In this document: positions 16,565 to 24,552 of the stretch, piece by piece
Position numbering within the stretch: position 1 is the stretch's first letter
Layout: the number at the start of each line of letters is the position of its first letter
Source: an uncultured Eubacteriales bacterium
GTDB lineage: Bacteria; Bacillota; Clostridia; Christensenellales; Aristaeellaceae
Length of the DNA stretch: 47,450 nucleotides
Direction: 5' to 3'
NCBI GenBank assembly: GCA_902781095.1
Contig: CACZHW010000017.1
Span: 1-47,450 of the forward strand
Program-made: the position numbers and the translations under genes
The notes under the pieces: generated by a model
The model's input: only the letters and a program-made list of their open reading frames with translations
Told to the model about the DNA's origin: nothing
The model's database searches: none

Positions 16565-17869
16565 ATGTATTCAGTAACGGGTAGAGCGAGAAGCTATAAA
16601 CAACCATATGGAGGATTTCTAAGACCCTCTGAGTTTGAAACTACGACAATAGATGACGGATTTAGTGTGGTTGGCGATGAGAACGTGCATGCTGCTGTGG
16701 TTGGCATGGCAGTTGACTATCTAACTCGATATATGATGGGAGATAGGATTGAGGAAGCGTTTGCTATCTCTATACTAGGTTACAGAAATAGAATAAACGA
16801 GTTGGGGAAGGATTTAGAGATAAAGGATAAACAAAACCGGATTGATATAGGTTCTCTATTGGATGAGATAACAGGAACGGATGATATCTCCATAATTTCA
16901 GCATGCAAGGCTGTTACATACGATGTTTGGTATAGATATGGAAATCCAGGTAATAACGTTAAAGGCCCACTTGAAACTAACCCCAATGAAGCGACAATCA
17001 ACAATATACGAATTATGGTAAACAGGTGTATTGTTTTTTGGAAAATGAATGGACCAATCGTATCAGCGGGTTTTACATTTGATCCATCTGGGTATACAGA
17101 CATTGTTTCAGCCGGTGATGGAGACTATTTAACTGAGGATACATTATGGGACTTGAAGGTTTTGAAAGCAAAACCAACAAGCAAGCATACACTTCAGATA
17201 CTGATGTACCTACTGATGGGATTGCATTCCGGAAAAAGAGAATTCAAGTTGATTACAAGAATAGGCATTTATAATCCACGACTGAATATGGCTTTTGTTA
17301 TACCAATAAGCTCAATCTCAGAAGAAACCATAAAAACTGTAGAGAAAGACGTTATAGGCTATAAGAAGAGTATTATCAGCCATAGAGCAAAACCTGCCTA
17401 TAGTTTGAAGTCAAGAAGAAGGAATCGAACAGAGCGATTCGCAAAAATAGTACTATGGACATGTATTATGCTAATTATGGCAATACTGTTTTTGTGTCTC
17501 CGGCCGAACAAAAGACCTAATCCCGCAGATACGGAAGTTTTTAATACGGAAACCATAAACAATGCTAATGGAGATTTAAAGAGCCATGCAAATAGCGCTG
17601 TAAGGATTGATTATCATAGGTCGGAATCTTTACAAGAGCAAGCGGCGGAAATAAACAGCACAAATGCTCAATATGTAAGAATACGGAATGGAAAGAATAT
17701 AAATGTGAGGAAATCACCGAGTACGTCTGCTTTAAAGATTGGTATGGCTAAAGCAGGTGAACGGTATAGATTACTAGGTGTGGCGGATAATGGTTGGTTT
17801 GAGATAGAACTCGAAGAAGGGAGAATAGGGTATATTTCAAACAGATTAGCGAGTATTGATGACCAATAA
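16565..17869 (+). CDS. PD-(D/E)XK nuclease-like protein with membrane segment and extracytoplasmic SH3b domain
   Basis: This 434-residue protein joins three parts. Residues 1-270 look like a PD-(D/E)XK nuclease-fold domain: G-D-G-D-Y (184-188), then W-D-L-K (195-198) as the D-x-K core, then QILMY (211-215) as the conserved glutamine helix. A basic stretch (KSRRRNRTERFAK) precedes a single membrane segment (about 295-313), which puts the N-terminus in the cytoplasm. Residues 366-430 are an SH3b domain with NVRKSPSTSALKIG, lying outside. The gene is AT-rich, unlike the chromosome, which suggests transfer. It sits between the two duplicated SH3b genes. ATG 16565 is chosen (GGGGG 10 bases upstream); TTG 16559 is possible. 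The nuclease call is from motifs only. Confidence 0.72.
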   Translation: MYSVTGRARSYKQPYGGFLRPSEFETTTIDDGFSVVGDENVHAAVVGMAVDYLTRYMMGDRIEEAFAISILGYRNRINELGKDLEIKDKQNRIDIGSLLDEITGTDDISIISACKAVTYDVWYRYGNPGNNVKGPLETNPNEATINNIRIMVNRCIVFWKMNGPIVSAGFTFDPSGYTDIVSAGDGDYLTEDTLWDLKVLKAKPTSKHTLQILMYLLMGLHSGKREFKLITRIGIYNPRLNMAFVIPISSISEETIKTVEKDVIGYKKSIISHRAKPAYSLKSRRRNRTERFAKIVLWTCIMLIMAILFLCLRPNKRPNPADTEVFNTETINNANGDLKSHANSAVRIDYHRSESLQEQAAEINSTNAQYVRIRNGKNINVRKSPSTSALKIGMAKAGERYRLLGVADNGWFEIELEEGRIGYISNRLASIDDQ

Positions 17870-17924
17870 AACATAACTACACGAATGCATAATGCGACGC
17901 TGTAGTTCGATGAGGAGGGACTGT

Positions 17925-19169
17925 ATGAAACAAAACGTATTGAACCTGTTGTTCATACTTTTAATAGCATTGTGCGCAACGGCCGCGGCGGAGAAGGCGC
18001 GCTTTCTGGCGGAAGACGGGGACCGGGCGTACCACGGCAGACACCTCGCGCTGCACGCCGGCACGGAAGACTGCCGCATCTGCGGCAACTACCTGAAGGT
18101 CCGCGCCCGGCCGGACGGAAACACCGCGGTCGCCGGACACGTGGAGCAGGCGGACCTGGTGCGCCTGCTGGAGATCTCCGGAAACTGGGCGCGCGTCCGC
18201 GTGGTCTACAGCGCGCCCTCCAGCCCGGATTCGTGGACCGGCCTGGAGGGCTGGGTGGACGCCGCCTACCTTGAGTGCGGCTGCAGCGAGCGCACCTACT
18301 ATGCGGGCGGCGTTGACGGGGCACAGGGCGGGGAGATCACCGCGGGCGCGGTCAACTTGCGGGAGACGGCGTCCGCAAAGAGCAGGAGCCTTGGAAAGCT
18401 GGAGCGGGGCGAGCGCGTGCGCGTGCTGGGGCAGTACCCAAAGGGCGCGAAGACCTTTTACCGCGTGGTGCGCACGAGCGGACAGAGCGGCTTCGTCAGC
18501 GCGGAATACCTGGACATAGGCGGAGATGCTCCGCAGACTTATTTCGTTTCTGAAGGAGAAGGTAAAGCAGAAAACAATCTTAATACGCTGGGGAATGACT
18601 GGAAAGCTGTGCTGGATCGATACTACGATGCGATTCAGGACGGCGATGATACTTTGCTTGCCGAACCCTATACCGAACTTTCACAAGCCGCATATCTATT
18701 CAAGGATGTGGATGGCGATGGAGATGAGGAACTGTTGATTCTGGATTCAGCCGGAGATACGTCTGTTACAGGCATAGATGATAACAATCTGATCATAGCT
18801 TGCTTTACAAGAAAGAACGGGCAAATCTTTCATGTTTTTGACGGCTGGACACGGAACCGTTATTCCTTGTGTACGGATGGCGCTTTCTATAACAGAGGTT
18901 CAAACGGGGCCGGAAACTCGATAGACTGTTTATTAAGGCTGTCCGGTACGAAGCTTACGGTCATAAAAGCGGTATATGATCAGGAAGATGATGTCTATTA
19001 TACGGATAAACAGAAGGCTTACGAAGCTTGGGGAGATTACAGCAAGAATCCAGTCAGTCTGGGAGCAGAAAGAATCACCTGGGATCGATATAGTGAGATT
19101 AGTGAACAGATGGCAAGGAAAGTTCTGCCGAGGCTGAGTAATGTCCAATATTTCCGGAATTATCGGTAA
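17925..19169 (+). CDS. Secreted protein with two SH3b domains and an FG-GAP-like C-terminal domain
   Basis: The 414-residue product has a signal peptide (MKQNVLNLLFILLIALCATAAA, cleaved before EK) that differs from the one in the 15054 gene. Its next 178 residues are almost identical to that gene: two SH3b domains with paired cysteines (EDCRICGN, LECGCSER). The tail (about residues 200-414) is unrelated. It holds FKDVDGDGDEELLILD, a calcium-binding, FG-GAP/VCBS-type loop often found in Clostridia extracytoplasmic proteins. ATG 17925 follows GAGGAGG. The head is GC-rich and the tail clearly richer in AT, so the gene looks assembled from two sources. Confidence 0.82.
   Translation: MKQNVLNLLFILLIALCATAAAEKARFLAEDGDRAYHGRHLALHAGTEDCRICGNYLKVRARPDGNTAVAGHVEQADLVRLLEISGNWARVRVVYSAPSSPDSWTGLEGWVDAAYLECGCSERTYYAGGVDGAQGGEITAGAVNLRETASAKSRSLGKLERGERVRVLGQYPKGAKTFYRVVRTSGQSGFVSAEYLDIGGDAPQTYFVSEGEGKAENNLNTLGNDWKAVLDRYYDAIQDGDDTLLAEPYTELSQAAYLFKDVDGDGDEELLILDSAGDTSVTGIDDNNLIIACFTRKNGQIFHVFDGWTRNRYSLCTDGAFYNRGSNGAGNSIDCLLRLSGTKLTVIKAVYDQEDDVYYTDKQKAYEAWGDYSKNPVSLGAERITWDRYSEISEQMARKVLPRLSNVQYFRNYR
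17992..18524 (+). repeat. Copy 2 of the duplicated SH3b head module
   Basis: Gap-free match to 15121-15653. The near identity at DNA level, including silent positions, points to a recent duplication or gene conversion. The two direct copies flank the AT-rich nuclease-like gene and could recombine to delete it. Confidence 0.92.
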
Positions 19170-19243
19170 ATTCTGCGGCGGTCCTGTGCTCCCCCTGCGG
19201 GATTCAATCGCTGGCCAAGGGTGAAGGTTCTTCGGAAACCAAG

Positions 19244-19272
19244 TTGCAGAGGGAGGCGACAAATGATAAAAT
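19244..19272 (+). promoter_or_regulatory. Promoter of the toxin-antitoxin pair
   Basis: TTGCAG (19244-19249) and TAAAAT (19267-19272) lie 17 bp apart with an extended -10 TG (19264-19265). It is 35 bases upstream of the antitoxin ATG. Confidence 0.55.
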
Positions 19273-19306
19273 GAAGATAAGGATACCTGTGTAAGGAGGG
19301 GTGAAA

Positions 19307-19543
19307 ATGGAAGCGATCCGGCGAATTGTCGATGCAGAACGGTTGGAAGGATTGATCAGCCTTCCCGACAATATGAAGAGACGGCGTCTGGAACTCATCA
19401 TTACCCCGGTATCAGAACCTCTTGGCGAAAAGAAGGATGTTTTGGCCGCCCTGGAGTCTCTGATGGGAGCGGTGCCGGATGACGGGAAGGATTTGGAGGA
19501 TTACCGTCGGGAGAGGTTGAAGAGGTATGAATCTGCTGATTGA
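19307..19543 (+). CDS. Probable antitoxin of a PIN-domain toxin
   Basis: This 78-residue protein (MEAIRRIVDAERLEGLISLP...) precedes a PIN-domain gene and overlaps it by 17 bases, the standard order and coupling of type II toxin-antitoxin pairs. The N-terminal half should form the DNA-binding and dimer part and represses its own promoter in known systems. The acidic-basic C-terminus (DDGKDLEDYRRERLKRYE) would wrap the toxin. The sequence is not close to AbrB or RHH families that I can name. ATG 19307 has a perfect AGGAGGG at 6 bases; the upstream GTG is inside that site. Confidence 0.8.
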   Translation: MEAIRRIVDAERLEGLISLPDNMKRRRLELIITPVSEPLGEKKDVLAALESLMGAVPDDGKDLEDYRRERLKRYESAD

Positions 19544-19937
19544 TACGAATGTCATATTGGATGTATTGCTGAACAGAGAACCTTTCAGCCGGGAAGCCTA
19601 TGAGGTTTTACGGTTGGCACAGCGGGAAGACATTCAAGAATATGTTTCAGCGTCAGCCATAACAGATATCTATTACATCATCAACCGGAATCTGAAAGAC
19701 AAAGAGCAAACCCGGAAACTGCTGCAAAACCTGTTAACGATCGTTTCGGTTGCCGCAGTAACCGAAAGCGAGATTCGAACTGCACTCGAGGGGGAGTGGC
19801 CGGACTTTGAAGACTCAGTACAGCATGCAGTTGCACTGCATGCCGGCATAAACAGGATTGTTACGAGAAATGAAAAAGACTATGGTAAGGCGAGGATACC
19901 GGTACTGTCGCCGGCTATGCTTTTAAGACAAATATGA
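19527..19937 (+). CDS. PIN-domain ribonuclease toxin (VapC-like)
   Basis: The 136-residue protein shows the PIN fold: MNLLIDTNVILDVLL with the first acidic residue (D7), an A-S-A-I-T-D-I-Y segment in the middle, WPDFEDSVQHAVALH (further acidic residues), and R-I-V-T-R-N-E-K-D-Y near the end. PIN toxins of this kind are Mg-dependent RNases that cut tRNA or rRNA when freed from the antitoxin. Translation is coupled to the antitoxin by a 17-base overlap. The pair could stabilise the neighbouring accessory island (inference). The RNA target cannot be told from the sequence. Confidence 0.88.
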   Translation: MNLLIDTNVILDVLLNREPFSREAYEVLRLAQREDIQEYVSASAITDIYYIINRNLKDKEQTRKLLQNLLTIVSVAAVTESEIRTALEGEWPDFEDSVQHAVALHAGINRIVTRNEKDYGKARIPVLSPAMLLRQI

Positions 19938-20016
19938 GAAACGAAGATGAGAAGGCCTTGGTCGAAAACGACAAGGAAAACCGCATATTTTGTCCGCCCA
20001 ATCTCCGCAAAACCGT

Positions 20017-20045
20017 TTGACACGGAACAAAACCTGTGCTAGAAT
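20017..20045 (+). promoter_or_regulatory. Promoter of the pyrimidine operon
   Basis: TTGACA (20017-20022) and TAGAAT (20040-20045) are 17 bp apart with an extended TGC just before the -10. The transcript would start near 20052 and run straight into the PyrR site. Confidence 0.85.
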
Positions 20046-20062
20046 CCAGAAAATTCATCTTT

Positions 20063-20160
20063 AAGGCGACCCAGAGAGATCGGCAAGATTGAAACATAAG
20101 CGGTGCAGACCCGGTCTGTTTCTATGCTTTTTCAGCCCTGCCGTTCGGCAGGGCTTTTTT
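20063..20160 (+). promoter_or_regulatory. PyrR-dependent attenuator leader
   Basis: The leader contains CCCAGAGAGATCGGCAAG (about 20070-20087), which matches the PyrR-binding anti-antiterminator hairpin known from Bacillus pyr leaders (core CCAGAGAGGY). It is followed by a strong intrinsic terminator, AGCCCTGCC-GTTC-GGCAGGGCT plus T-run (20134-20160). In the known mechanism UMP-bound PyrR stabilises the first hairpin, which lets the terminator form and stops pyr transcription. pyrR itself is not in the window. The pyrC ATG lies 17 bases after the terminator. Confidence 0.9.
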
Positions 20161-20176
20161 GTGAGGAGGCCAGAGA

Positions 20177-21370
20177 ATGAGAAGCGTAACGGTTTACAGC
20201 GGCTTAAAGGGTTTCTCGCCGAACGTGGCGGAAGAACTGCTTCCTTCTGAAGGTAAATTCACCGTTTTCCCCGGCTTTTGCGATGTGCATGTGCATTTCC
20301 GCGAGCCGGGGTTTTCTTATAAGGAGACCATCGCGACGGGGACACGGGCGGCGGCCCGCGGCGGCTACACCACCGTGATGACCATGCCCAACCTGAACCC
20401 CGTGCCGGACTGCCCAGACAACCTGAGGCCGCAGCTGGACCTGATCGCGCGGGACGCCGCGATCGGGGTGCGGCCTTACGCGGCCATCACCGCGGGACAG
20501 AAGGGGGAGGCGCTGGCAGACCTGGAGAGGCTGGCGCCGCATGTCTGCGCCTTCTCGGACGACGGGCACGGCGTGCAGAGCGAGAAGATGATGCGCGAGG
20601 CGATGCGCAGGGCGAAGGCGCTGGGCAAGCTCATCGTGGCCCACTGCGAGGACAACAGCCTGCTGCACGGCGGCGTCATCCACGACGGGGCGTATGCCCG
20701 CGCCCACGGCCACAAGGGCATCTGCTCCGAGAGCGAGTGGCGGCAGGTCGAACGGGACCTGAACCTGGCGGATCAGACGGGGTGCGGCTACCACGTGTGC
20801 CACATTTCCACGAAGGAGAGCGTCGCGCTGATCCGCCGGGCCAAGGCCTCCGGCGTCAACGTGACGTGCGAGACGGCGCCGCACTACCTGCTGCTGGACG
20901 ACAGCCGGCTGGAGGAGGACGGACGCTTCAAGATGAACCCGCCGGTGCGCTCGGAGGAGGACCGGCTGGCGCTCATCGAAGGGGTGAAGGACGGCACCGT
21001 CGACATGATCGCGACGGACCACGCGCCGCACAGCGCGGCGGAGAAGAGCCGGGGGCTGGACGGCAGCGCCTTCGGCATCGTGGGCATCGAGACGGCGTTC
21101 CCGCTGCTCTACACGTACCTGGTGCGGCCGGGCGTGCTGTCGATGGACCGGCTGATGGAACTGCTGGTCACATCCCCGCGCCGGCGTTTCGGGGTTCCCA
21201 TCGGCGGCGACTACACGGTCTTCGACCTTAACAAGGAATACACGATCGATCCGGGAACCTTCCTCTCCAAGGGGAAGGCGACCCCGTTTGAGGGCTGGCG
21301 CGTTCTGGGTGAATGCGTGCTGACCTGCAAAAAAGGTTACAGCGGATACCGCAAGGAGGAACAGGCATGA
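20177..21370 (+). CDS. pyrC: Dihydroorotase
   Basis: Dihydroorotase closes carbamoyl-aspartate to dihydroorotate. The 397-residue amidohydrolase carries the metal motif D-V-H-V-H-F-R-E-P-G (about residues 36-45), then IVAHCED, CHISTKESV, and TDHAPHS for the remaining ligands and catalytic aspartate. Both N- and C-terminal beta-sandwich parts are shorter than in the 430-residue Bacillus type, so it is a compact variant. It is the first gene after the attenuator. Its TGA overlaps the carB start (ATGA). Confidence 0.95.
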   Translation: MRSVTVYSGLKGFSPNVAEELLPSEGKFTVFPGFCDVHVHFREPGFSYKETIATGTRAAARGGYTTVMTMPNLNPVPDCPDNLRPQLDLIARDAAIGVRPYAAITAGQKGEALADLERLAPHVCAFSDDGHGVQSEKMMREAMRRAKALGKLIVAHCEDNSLLHGGVIHDGAYARAHGHKGICSESEWRQVERDLNLADQTGCGYHVCHISTKESVALIRRAKASGVNVTCETAPHYLLLDDSRLEEDGRFKMNPPVRSEEDRLALIEGVKDGTVDMIATDHAPHSAAEKSRGLDGSAFGIVGIETAFPLLYTYLVRPGVLSMDRLMELLVTSPRRRFGVPIGGDYTVFDLNKEYTIDPGTFLSKGKATPFEGWRVLGECVLTCKKGYSGYRKEEQA

Positions 21371-24300
21371 GCAAGCGCACGGACATCAAAAAGGTACTGA
21401 TCATCGGTTCCGGCCCCATCGTCATCGGGCAGGCGGCGGAGTTTGACTACGCGGGCACGCAGGCGTGCCTCGCGCTCAAGGAGGAAGGGTACGAGGTCAT
21501 CCTGTGCAATTCCAACCCCGCGACCATCATGACGGACACCAGCATCGCCGACAAGGTGTACATGGAGCCGCTGACGCTGGAATACATCGCGAAGATTCTG
21601 CGCTACGAGCGGCCGGATGCCATCGTCCCGGGCATCGGCGGACAGACAGGCCTCAACCTTGCCATGCAGCTGGAGAAGAAGGGCGTGCTGCGCGAGTGCG
21701 GCGTACAGTTGCTGGGAACCAGCGCGCGCTCCATCGAGCGCGCGGAGGACCGCGAACTCTTCAAGGAGATGTGCGAGTCCATCGGCGAGCCGGTCATCCC
21801 GTCCCGCATTACCTACAATATCGAAGAGGCGAAGGCTGCCGCACTGGAAATCGGCTACCCTGTCGTGCTGCGCCCCGCGTTTACGCTGGGCGGAACGGGC
21901 GGCGGCTTCGCGGAGGACGAGGAGGAACTGGTCGAGATCGGCCTCAACGCCTTCAAGCTCTCACCCGTGCACCAGGTGCTGGTGGAAAAGAGCGTCAAGG
22001 GCTACAAGGAGATCGAGTTCGAGGTCATGCGCGATTCCGCGGACCACGCGATCACCATCTGCGGCATGGAGAACGTGGACCCCGTGGGCGTGCACACCGG
22101 CGACTCCATCGTGGTGGCGCCGATCCTCTCGCTGAACGAGCACGACCTGAAGATGCTGAACGACAGCGCCATCCGCATCATCCGGGAGCTGAAGATCGAA
22201 GGCGGCTGCAACGTGCAGTTCGCGCTGCACCCGGAAACCAGCGAATACTACCTGATCGAGGTGAACCCCCGCGTCTCCCGCTCCTCGGCACTGGCCTCCA
22301 AGGCGAGCGGCTATCCGATCGCCCGGGTCACCGCGAAGATCGCCATGGGCATGCTGCTGGAGGAGATCCCGGTGGCCGGCGGCACGGCGGCCATCGAGCC
22401 CAGCCTCGATTACATCGTGGCCAAGTTCCCGCGCTTCCCCTTCGACAAGTTCGCCAGCGCGCCCAACACACTGGGCACCCAGATGAAGGCGACCGGCGAG
22501 GTGATGGGCATCGGCAGCACGCTGGAGGAATGCCTGCTCAAATCCGTGCGCAGCCTGGAGACGGGCGTGTGCCACTTCCACATGCCCAAGTTTGACGGGA
22601 AGACGGACGAGGAGCTGCTCGACTACATCAGCGTCTTTAGGGACGACAACGTCTACGCCGTCTTCGAGCTGCTGCGCCGCGGCACCTCCGTTGCGGCGCT
22701 GCACGAGAAGACGATGATCACGGAGCTGTTCCTGGAAAGCTTCCGGCGCATCGTGGAGATGGAAAACACGCTGCGCCAGCAGATCAACTCCGTGGAGGCG
22801 CTGCGGGCGGCGAAGACGATGGGTTTCTCCGACCGCTATATCGCGAAGCTGTGGAACCTTACCGAGACCGAGGTGTACAGCAAGCGAAAACAGCACGGCA
22901 TCACGCCGGTCTTCCGCATGGTGGACACCCTGCACACCGGCAAGTACATCGCCTACCTGTACTCGTCCTACACGGGAAAGAACGATTCCCGCCTTGGCGA
23001 CAAGAAGAAGATCGTGGTGCTGGGCGCCGGACCCATCCGCATCGGCCAGGGCGTGGAATTCGACTACTCCACCGTCCACGCGGTGCAGACCATCCGCCGC
23101 GCGGGGTACGAGGCGATCATCATCAACAACAACCCGGAGACGGTCTCCACCGACTACACGACCGCGGACAAGCTCTACTTCGAGCCGCTGACGCCCGAGG
23201 ACGTGATGGCCATCATCGACTTTGAGAAGCCGGAGGGCGTCATCGCCTCGCTGGGCGGGCAGACGGCCATCAACCTGGCCGAGCCGCTGATGGAGCGCGG
23301 CGTCAAAATCATCGGCACGGACTGCGACGCCATCGAGCGCGCCGAGAACCGCGACAGTTTCGAGCGCGTGCTGCTGGAGCTGGGCATCCCGCAGCCGCAG
23401 GGCCGCGCGGTGACGACGATCGAGGCGGGCGTGCAGGCGGCCGCGGAGGTCGGCTATCCGGTGCTCGTCCGCCCGAGCTTCGTGCTGGGCGGACGAGCAA
23501 TGCAGATCGTGGCCAATGAAGAGCAGCTGTGCACCTACCTGCGCAGCGCCGTGGAGGTCAACACGGACAAGCCGGTGCTCGTGGACCACTACATCTCCGG
23601 CCGGGAGGTGGAGGTGGACGCCATCTGCGACGGGCGGGACGTGTTCGTGCCCGGCATCATGGAGCTGGTGGAGCGCACCGGCGTGCACAGCGGCGACTCC
23701 ATCTCCGTGTATCCCTCCTTCTCCATCTCCGACAGGGTCAAGGGCATCATCCTGCAGTACGCCAAGCGGCTCGGCCTGGGCCTGGGCATCGTGGGCCTGT
23801 ACAACATCCAGTTTATCGTGGACCCGCAGGACGAGGTCTACATCATCGAGGTGAACCCGCGCAGCTCGCGCACCGTTCCCTTCCTCTCCAAAGCGACCGG
23901 TTACCCGCTGCCCGATATCGCGACGGAAGTCATCCTGGGCAAGAGCCTGAAGGAGCAGGGCATCTTCGACCTGTATCCGGCGGAGAGCAGGCGCCACTAC
24001 GTGAAGGTGCCGGTCTTCAGCTTCAACAAGATCAAGGGCATCGACGCCTACCTGTCGCCGGAGATGAAATCCACCGGCGAGGCCATCGGCTACGACGACA
24101 AGCTGAACCGCGCACTGTACAAGGCGCTGCAGGCGGCGGGTATGCGCCTGCAGAACTACGGCACGGTGCTGGCGACCATCGCCGACAGCAACAAGCAGGA
24201 GGCCCTGCCGCTCATCCGGCGCTTCTACAACCTGGGCTTCAACATCCAGGCGACCGAGGGCACCGCGCGCTTCCTCAAGGAGAACGGCATCCGTACCCAC

Positions 24301-24552
24301 ATGCTGGGCAAGATCGGCGAGGGCAGCGAGGAAATCCCGGACGCGCTGCGCCAGGGGCACATCGCCTACGTGATCAACACGCGCGACATCGGCTCCGCCG
24401 CGGTCGCCAGCGACGGCCAGCGGATCCGCCAGCTGGCCATCGAGAACAACGTGACCATCTTCACCTCCCTGGATACGGTGGGCGTCCTGCTCGACGTGCT
24501 GGAGGAGACGACGCTGACCATCTCCACCATCGATGCCGAGGTGCGCAAATGA
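21367..24552 (+). CDS. carB: Carbamoyl-phosphate synthase large subunit
   Basis: The 1061-residue CarB has two homologous ATP-grasp halves: the first uses bicarbonate and ammonia, the second phosphorylates carbamate (KVLIIGSGPIVIGQAAEFDYAG at the start and VVLGAGPIRIGQGVEFDYS in the middle). A C-terminal MGS-like allosteric domain follows. The small glutaminase subunit CarA, normally encoded just upstream, is absent from the operon. Either carA lies elsewhere, shared with arginine synthesis, or this enzyme uses free ammonia. The start overlaps pyrC by four bases. Domain order and length are normal. Confidence 0.97.
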   Translation: MSKRTDIKKVLIIGSGPIVIGQAAEFDYAGTQACLALKEEGYEVILCNSNPATIMTDTSIADKVYMEPLTLEYIAKILRYERPDAIVPGIGGQTGLNLAMQLEKKGVLRECGVQLLGTSARSIERAEDRELFKEMCESIGEPVIPSRITYNIEEAKAAALEIGYPVVLRPAFTLGGTGGGFAEDEEELVEIGLNAFKLSPVHQVLVEKSVKGYKEIEFEVMRDSADHAITICGMENVDPVGVHTGDSIVVAPILSLNEHDLKMLNDSAIRIIRELKIEGGCNVQFALHPETSEYYLIEVNPRVSRSSALASKASGYPIARVTAKIAMGMLLEEIPVAGGTAAIEPSLDYIVAKFPRFPFDKFASAPNTLGTQMKATGEVMGIGSTLEECLLKSVRSLETGVCHFHMPKFDGKTDEELLDYISVFRDDNVYAVFELLRRGTSVAALHEKTMITELFLESFRRIVEMENTLRQQINSVEALRAAKTMGFSDRYIAKLWNLTETEVYSKRKQHGITPVFRMVDTLHTGKYIAYLYSSYTGKNDSRLGDKKKIVVLGAGPIRIGQGVEFDYSTVHAVQTIRRAGYEAIIINNNPETVSTDYTTADKLYFEPLTPEDVMAIIDFEKPEGVIASLGGQTAINLAEPLMERGVKIIGTDCDAIERAENRDSFERVLLELGIPQPQGRAVTTIEAGVQAAAEVGYPVLVRPSFVLGGRAMQIVANEEQLCTYLRSAVEVNTDKPVLVDHYISGREVEVDAICDGRDVFVPGIMELVERTGVHSGDSISVYPSFSISDRVKGIILQYAKRLGLGLGIVGLYNIQFIVDPQDEVYIIEVNPRSSRTVPFLSKATGYPLPDIATEVILGKSLKEQGIFDLYPAESRRHYVKVPVFSFNKIKGIDAYLSPEMKSTGEAIGYDDKLNRALYKALQAAGMRLQNYGTVLATIADSNKQEALPLIRRFYNLGFNIQATEGTARFLKENGIRTHMLGKIGEGSEEIPDALRQGHIAYVINTRDIGSAAVASDGQRIRQLAIENNVTIFTSLDTVGVLLDVLEETTLTISTIDAEVRK

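Noticed and set aside
19956..19976. Terminator after the PIN toxin gene
   Set aside because: A hairpin CCTTG/CAAGG with TCG/CGA exists, but it has a bulge and is followed by A-rich sequence without a T-run.
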